A stretch of DNA of 43,853 bases from Heterostelium multicystogenum (lineage: Eukaryota > Evosea > Eumycetozoa > Acytosteliales > Acytosteliaceae), in contig RCNN01000140.1 of the NCBI GenBank assembly GCA_003667245.1, positions 1-43,853 of the forward strand, written 5' to 3'. The notes under the pieces were generated by a model. That model worked only from the letters and a program-made list of their open reading frames with translations. It was not told the DNA's origin and did no database searches. Within the stretch, counting starts at the first letter, position 1. The number at the start of each line of letters is the position of its first letter. A program made the position numbers and the translations under genes. Below, one piece after another: positions 39,223 to 43,853 of this stretch.

Positions 39223-40246
39223 TCACTTCAAAAACGCTGCATACCAAGGCATCACCACTTCAATACCTTGTTGAATACTGAACTGGGGAGCATACCCCAG
39301 CAATTGCTGAATCTTTGTGATATCCGCCTGTGAATGCCGGACGTCACCCGCGCGAAACTCGCGATAAACCGGATCCTTCTCGTAGACGATACCGCTATTA
39401 ACCAATGACTTACGAAGCGTGGCGAACAACAAATTCAAATCCGTACGCCCACTGACCGCTACGTTATAAACCTGATTGCGTGCCGCAGCATCCGTGGCCG
39501 TCGCTGCCAACAAATTCGCTTGGACGGTGTTCTCAATGAAACAAAAGTCTCGACTTGTCTCGCCGTCGCCATTAATAAAAACGTCTTCATTTTTTATCAT
39601 CGAAGCGGTCCACTTCGGGATCACCGCTGCATATGCACCGTCTGGATCCTGACGCTTTCAAACACATTAAAATAACGCAAGCCTATTGTCTCAAATCCGT
39701 AGCAACGCGCAAAAACATCTGCATAAAGTTCGTTAACGTATTTGGTAACTGCATAGGGAGACAGGGGTTTGCCGATGGTATCTTCCACCTTTGGGAGTCC
39801 CGGATGGTCACCATAGGTTGAACTACTTGCCGCGTAAGTAAAACTCTTTACGTTCGCGTCCCTGGCCGCGACCAGCATATTGAGAAAACCGTCGATATTA
39901 GTCGCGTTCGTGGTTATCGGGTCATTCAGCGAGCGCGGTACGGAACCCAAGGCAGCTTGGTGAAGCACATAATCAACGCCCTCACAGGCCTGATGGCAGT
40001 TCTCCAAGTTCCGAATATCACCTTTCAGGAAGCGGAAACCGCCCATTGCTCAGCCGAAACCGTACTGCGGACCTCATCAAGATTTCGCTGGTGCCCAGTG
40101 GCAAAGCTATCCAGTCCGATGACGTCCTGTCCAAGGCCTAACAGCGTTTCCAGCAAGTTTGAGCCAATGAAACCCGCTACCCCGGTAATCAACCATGTCT
40201 TTGGCGAGGATGGGAGTGTTTGAAGCAACGTTTCATAGCGGGTCAT
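39223..40246 (-). CDS. wbpP: WbpP, UDP-GlcNAc/GalNAc C4-epimerase (frameshifted)
   Basis: SDR epimerase of about 341 residues, very close to P. aeruginosa WbpP. Start ATG 40244-40246: [20 protein letters not shown], then [20 protein letters not shown] (NAD site), [40 protein letters not shown], the catalytic [40 protein letters not shown] and the end [10 protein letters not shown]. It converts UDP-GlcNAc and UDP-GlcNAcA to the galacto forms. Frame changes lie near 40040 and near 39635, where the ARNP.G.YAAV segment is disturbed. A 155-base gap without features separates it from wbpS. Confidence 0.92.
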
Positions 40247-40324
40247 CAATTTTAGCTCACTGTTGGTTAAATTTAACAAGCTTAAAGCAGGGCACTCAAT
40301 AGTTACAAACGGATATCCGACTCT

Positions 40325-41584
40325 TCAACGGCTCAGCAAATATTTCAGGTCGTAAAGAATATGCTCTGGCTTACCAAACTTTCGAATATTGACCGCCCCC
40401 AACTCTCTAAACTCATTATGCGCAACGGCAAGTACTACCCATCATAAGCATTGACGCCGGGTTCGGAGACTGGAGTAATGCCATATTCATGCTCTGCTTC
40501 GGCCGCAACTGACCCACGGATCATAAACATCCACCGCGATATTATACTCAGCCAACTCTCGCACTATATCGACAATGCGGGTGTTGCGGAGATCAGGGCA
40601 GTTCTCCTTGAACGCCAGCCCCATAATCAATACTCGCGCGCCATCAACATGAATCCGCTGCTTCAGCATGGCCTTTACCAGCTGCGAAACAACGTATGCC
40701 CCCATCCCGTCGTTCAGACGACGACCTGCCAGAATAATCTCGGGGTGATAACCGATTGATTGAGCCTTGTGAGTAAGGTAATAGGGATCGACACCGATAC
40801 AGTGCCCACCAACCAATCCCGGCGAAACGGCAGAAAGTTCCACTTGGTGCCCGCGGGCCTGAAGAACAGCCTCAGTATCAATCCCCATCTTGTTAAAAAA
40901 TGATCGCAAGCTCATTGATGAGGGCAATATTCAGGTCACGCTGGGTGTTTTTCAATAACCTTGGCGGCCTCAGCCACTTTGATGCTACTGGCCTTGTGGT
41001 GCCGGCGATAATGATCTGGTTATAGAGAGCATCAACCAAATCAGCGATTTCCGGCGTAGAGCCAGACGTCACCTTCTTGATGGTGGTGACTCGGTGCTCT
41101 TTGTCACCGGGATTGATTCGCTCCGGACTGTATCCGGCAAAAAAATCAACGTTAAACTTCAAAGCCGGAAACTCGCTCAAGGACAGGGACACAATCCTCT
41201 TCGGTCGCGCCTGGATAAACGGTCGATTCATAAATAACGAGATCGCCCTTCTTCAACGCCTTGCCGATGCTTTCAGACGCTTTGATAAGCGGCCGTAAGG
41301 TCCGGCTGATTGTATTCATCTATGGGGGTCGGGACCGTCACTACAAACGTATTGCAGCTTTTCAGATCGCCGAGATCACTGCTGAAGCTTAGAAGACTCG
41401 CCTGCTTCAGCTCCTCATCGCTCACCTCCAGCGTAGCGTCATGCCCATCCTTAAGTGCCTGGATGCGAGGCTGGTTAATGTCAAACCCAATCACCGTCCG
41501 GTGCTTGCCAAACTCGACTGCGAGCGGAAGGCCAACATAACCAAGGCCGATAATGGCGAGCTTAATATCTTCCAGTTTTTGCAT
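40325..41584 (-). CDS. wbpO: WbpO, UDP-GalNAc/GlcNAc 6-dehydrogenase (frameshifted)
   Basis: UDP-sugar dehydrogenase of about 420 residues that oxidises C6 twice to the uronic acid. The ATG at 41582-41584 is preferred over the upstream TTG. N-terminal [20 protein letters not shown] (NAD fold), [51 protein letters not shown] region, [31 protein letters not shown] (catalytic Cys), [40 protein letters not shown] and the end DLKYLLSR. At least seven frame changes cut it. Family identity and the WbpO/TviB subtype are secure. Confidence 0.9.
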
Positions 41585-42057
41585 ATTCAAGGCCTACGTA
41601 ATCAAAGAATCCAAAAAAATTTACTGAAACGGCTTCCAGCATAAAAGTGTTTCAGACGCGCTGCTGCTGCGGGCTTCTTTGGTGTGATCATGGCAGCAGT
41701 AATTTCGCAACGAGCTTTCAACTAATCCATCAGTTTTGCTAATTGAGGCATTACCTCATAAACCAGCACCGGTATCGTGGGGCGCGACGCTCCTCACCAG
41801 CGCTATCTACTAACCGCGGGCCATTATGCCTGCGCGCTCACCTATTCAGACAAATTTGTACCCTTCTAAAGCAGGGCAATAAGCCATCACGTAACACCGC
41901 AACCCCGGACAATTCACTGAACAGCAGGGCAGGCTGAGACGTCTCAAGACGGCATGATACTACGTGATTCGAATGACAAAACCCGACTACATTCCGGTAC
42001 GGACCTTACCCGAATGAAATCGGTTGAATTTCATCAACACGAGATGAAAGCAAAGCT
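41585..42057. other. long gap between wbpO and wzz
   Basis: 473 bases without a supported gene. The length suggests that wbpO has its own promoter, separate from wzz. I see no clear -35/-10 pair and no JUMPstart/ops motif (GGCGGTAGC) on either strand. A CTGCTGC/GCAGCAG inverted pair lies near 41660-41698. Confidence 0.4.
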
Positions 42058-42089
42058 TTTACCACTGACTAAAAACTGACAGTGGTAAA
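42058..42089 (-). terminator. terminator-like hairpin after wzz
   Basis: TTTACCACTG (42058-42067) pairs perfectly with CAGTGGTAAA (42080-42089), a 10-base stem with a 12-base loop, 25 bases past the wzz stop. The minus strand continues AGCTTTGC, so there is no strong T tract. Confidence 0.55.
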
Positions 42090-42114
42090 CGACCAGAAGC
42101 TGTTTCAGCTGCAG

Positions 42115-43458
42115 CTATCCAGCCTTGACCACGCTTTCTTTCTGCTCAATGGCAGCGGAAGGAATAGGAAATGCGGTACGAACCGCTGCATTATGTCTGC
42201 TCGCAACCGCCACGCGGACCAATGCTATTGCCACACCCAGCAAGCAACCCAGAAACAAGCCCAAGGCAATAACCAAAGATTTTTTTGGATAAATCGGGTT
42301 CAGCGGCTCAAGTGCCTGCTGATCAATGGTCACAAGTTTCAAACGACTCATGTCAATATTGAGATTTTTAAGGCGGGCCTCTTCCGTGCGTAACGGCTCC
42401 ACTCCACCCAAGAAAATATCTTCATTTTCACGACTATTGAGAACCTCAATCTGACGGTTCGCCTGGAGCAACTGGAACTCTTTGGCGATCTCAGCAATTC
42501 GAGCCTCAGTGAAGTCATCAGACTTACGTCGCTCCAATGCAGCACGCTCTGCTTCCAGCGCTTCAACCCCCATAAAGTACAAGGGAATTGCCTGATTATT
42601 GATTTCAGTACGAATCATATTGGAAGAGGCGCCGCGATCAGAATCGCCAAGCGAAGATGGCGTGGCAGGCTTCCTGATACCCAGCGATTTGGCAATTCCG
42701 ATGGATTCATTTAGCTGAGTTATCCGATCTGCACGCTGAGTTTTAAGACGAGCTCTCAACGCTTTCAGTTCATCGTGCAGCAGGGCGCGATTCAACACGT
42801 CCTTTTCTGTCAACAACGCTATCTTGGCTTCTTTATCAGTCTCGTAACTGGCCCGGGCCGCGTTCATCTTCCCATTAAGTTCATTCAAACGGTTTTTGAC
42901 GATTACGTCCAAATCCTTAGAAATCTGTATACGCTCCATGGCGACGGCGTAGGCAATAAAACCATTGAGAATGGCGACCCCATCTACCCCTTTCGGATAT
43001 TCCATTCCAAGCTTGATATAGGCACTCAACGAGTCAGTTTTTTTTGGATCTGGAAGAACCAGAGTGATAGATTTGCGATTGAATTCCTCAAAGCTTTGCT
43101 CAAGCGTACGCCCAGGACGCTCAAATGCCTTGAATAACGCCTGGTTAGCACGAAAGAAACCCAAACGGGTGTCATATGACTCTAGAGAGGCGCCGACTTT
43201 AATGAGCGCGTCACCCGGTGGTAATTTGTACACGTCAGATCGATTTAACGCATCCAACTCATTAATCGCGGCCGGGCGAAGTACGCTACTGACTTGGTAT
43301 TCCGGCGTAACCGAAAATACATAGATAACCGCAACCAAACCCACAAGTAGCGTGGTGGCCAAGATCAGTATTTTCTGCTGCCATACCGCCTGAAAAAGCG
43401 CGACAAGATCAATTTCATCGGATGGTGGTACCGGAGGGGCATTAAAACTACTACTCAC
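42115..43458 (-). CDS. wzz: Wzz, O-antigen chain length determinant
   Basis: Intact 447-residue polysaccharide co-polymerase of the inner membrane. It starts at a GTG (43456-43458), giving MSSSFNAPPVPPSDEIDLVA. The first membrane helix is at about residues 30-49 (ILILATTLLVGLVAVIYVFS), followed by TPEYQVSSVLRPA and a long periplasmic coiled coil (KDLDVIVKNRLNELNGKMNA, ALLHDELKALRARLKTQRAD). The last helix (SLVIALGLFLGCLLGVAIAL) lies near residue 400-420 and is preceded by the proline-rich PLNPIYPKKS. It sets the modal length of Wzy-made chains. It is longer than the 325-350 residues of common Wzz proteins and closer to the long-chain (Wzz2/FepE-like) type. Confidence 0.93.
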   Translation of the reverse strand: MSSSFNAPPVPPSDEIDLVALFQAVWQQKILILATTLLVGLVAVIYVFSVTPEYQVSSVLRPAAINELDALNRSDVYKLPPGDALIKVGASLESYDTRLGFFRANQALFKAFERPGRTLEQSFEEFNRKSITLVLPDPKKTDSLSAYIKLGMEYPKGVDGVAILNGFIAYAVAMERIQISKDLDVIVKNRLNELNGKMNAARASYETDKEAKIALLTEKDVLNRALLHDELKALRARLKTQRADRITQLNESIGIAKSLGIRKPATPSSLGDSDRGASSNMIRTEINNQAIPLYFMGVEALEAERAALERRKSDDFTEARIAEIAKEFQLLQANRQIEVLNSRENEDIFLGGVEPLRTEEARLKNLNIDMSRLKLVTIDQQALEPLNPIYPKKSLVIALGLFLGCLLGVAIALVRVAVASRHNAAVRTAFPIPSAAIEQKESVVKAG

Positions 43459-43724
43459 AACAAAAACCTGCCTTCAAAGAGAAACTGCGGGCTCGTTATG
43501 CAGACAATTCATGGTTTTTTAGAATTATAAACATCTGGCTCGACCCCGGCGTCGCTGCTGGGATGAGCCACAAAAATTGCCTATTCTCGAGAACAGCAAG
43601 CATTTTGCCATCTAATTGCCATATTACAAGTCTTGACAATCTGTAGGACTGTTCCGAAAAAGCCAAACTTCTTGAAAAATGCTACAAAAGCTTGTGCGAT
43701 ACCCCATGCGCACCGAGCTATCGA
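43459..43724. other. leader region of wzz with a hairpin
   Basis: 266 bases between lapA and wzz. TGGCTC (43536-43541) pairs with GAGCCA (43565-43570), with an inner CCC/GGG pair, forming an imperfect hairpin that could be the lapA terminator. On the minus strand it is followed by a perfect TATAAT (43524-43529), but no good -35 is present at 16-18 bases. A weak TTGTCA-N18-TTAGAT pair lies at 43610-43639. Confidence 0.4.
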
Positions 43725-43853
43725 TCAGGGCGCAAGCCTCTTCGACCGAGGAGAGCGATTCAACCTAAACGCCAAACCCACCAATGGGCCAACGATCATT
43801 CCTACAAGCAAAGCCAATGTCATGAAGATGGAAATCGGTGCCTGGGGAGCGGT
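43725..43853 (-). CDS. lapA: LapA/YciS family membrane protein (DUF1049), 3' end only
   Basis: The last 42 codons read TAPQAPISIFMTLALLVGMI, VGPLVGLAFRLNRSPRSKRL and AP, stopping at 43725-43727; the gene runs off the window edge. A membrane helix after 'APISIFM' and a basic tail is the second half of LapA-domain proteins. These act with LapB in regulating LPS synthesis in E. coli. The gene typically lies between ihfB and wzz at the O-antigen locus of pseudomonads, which fits here. Confidence 0.8.
   Translation of the reverse strand, partial: TAPQAPISIFMTLALLVGMIVGPLVGLAFRLNRSPRSKRLAP

Noticed and set aside
41585..43724. JUMPstart/ops element for RfaH control of the O-antigen genes
   Set aside because: I looked for GGCGGTAGC in the wbpO and wzz leaders on both strands and did not find it.
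1..43853. CRISPR array or tRNA/rRNA genes
   Set aside because: No regularly spaced direct repeats of CRISPR size and no recognisable tRNA or rRNA sequence were seen. This was read by eye, so a dedicated scan would be needed to exclude them.

Overview
The window is chromosomal DNA from a Pseudomonas, most likely of the P. fluorescens group. The evidence is GC-rich coding sequence, a kdpFABCDE potassium operon, fluorescens-type REP/REPIN palindromes, and an O-antigen locus bounded by lapA-wzz on one side and comEA on the other, with wbp genes in the order known from P. aeruginosa serotype O6.

Layout. 1-9.1 kb is ordinary core genome: the tail of a GldG-like ABC accessory protein, a hypothetical gene, doxX, mltF, tatD, a chemoreceptor, a small membrane protein, a thioesterase, a CHAD protein, a small lipoprotein and a patatin-like lipase. 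9.2-17.4 kb is the kdp operon on the minus strand (kdpF-A-B-C-D-E), with a REPIN at its end, another between kdpC and kdpD, and a KdpE-like operator upstream of kdpF. 17.4-20.3 kb holds an ethanolamine permease (eat) with a sigma-54-like promoter, a DUF2897 protein, a TetR regulator and comEA. 20.4-43.5 kb is the O-antigen locus, all on the minus strand: wzz - wbpO - wbpP - wbpS - GT4 - wbpV - wbpL - wbpM, then a beta-helix gene broken by an IS21-family element, then fdtA - GNAT - FemAB-like - fdtB - wzx - GT2 - wzy. The last 129 bases are the 3' end of lapA.

How the O-antigen genes fit together (inference). WbpM and WbpV would make UDP-QuiNAc, which WbpL loads on undecaprenyl phosphate. WbpP and WbpO would make UDP-GalNAcA, and WbpS would amidate it. 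FdtA and FdtB would make a dTDP-3-amino-3,6-dideoxyhexose, to be acylated by one or both of two neighbouring acyltransferases. With WbpL plus two glycosyltransferases this predicts a trisaccharide repeat, flipped by Wzx, polymerised by Wzy and length-controlled by Wzz. rmlA and rmlB, needed for the dTDP-sugar, are not in the window.

Quality warning. More than half of the genes, including highly conserved ones (kdpB, kdpA, mltF, wbpO, asnB), are broken by single-base frame changes, often in short homopolymers. This looks like uncorrected assembly indels rather than gene decay. Coordinates for such genes are the outer limits of the intact frame mosaic. The IS21 insertion is different: it has a target-site duplication and is a real disruption.
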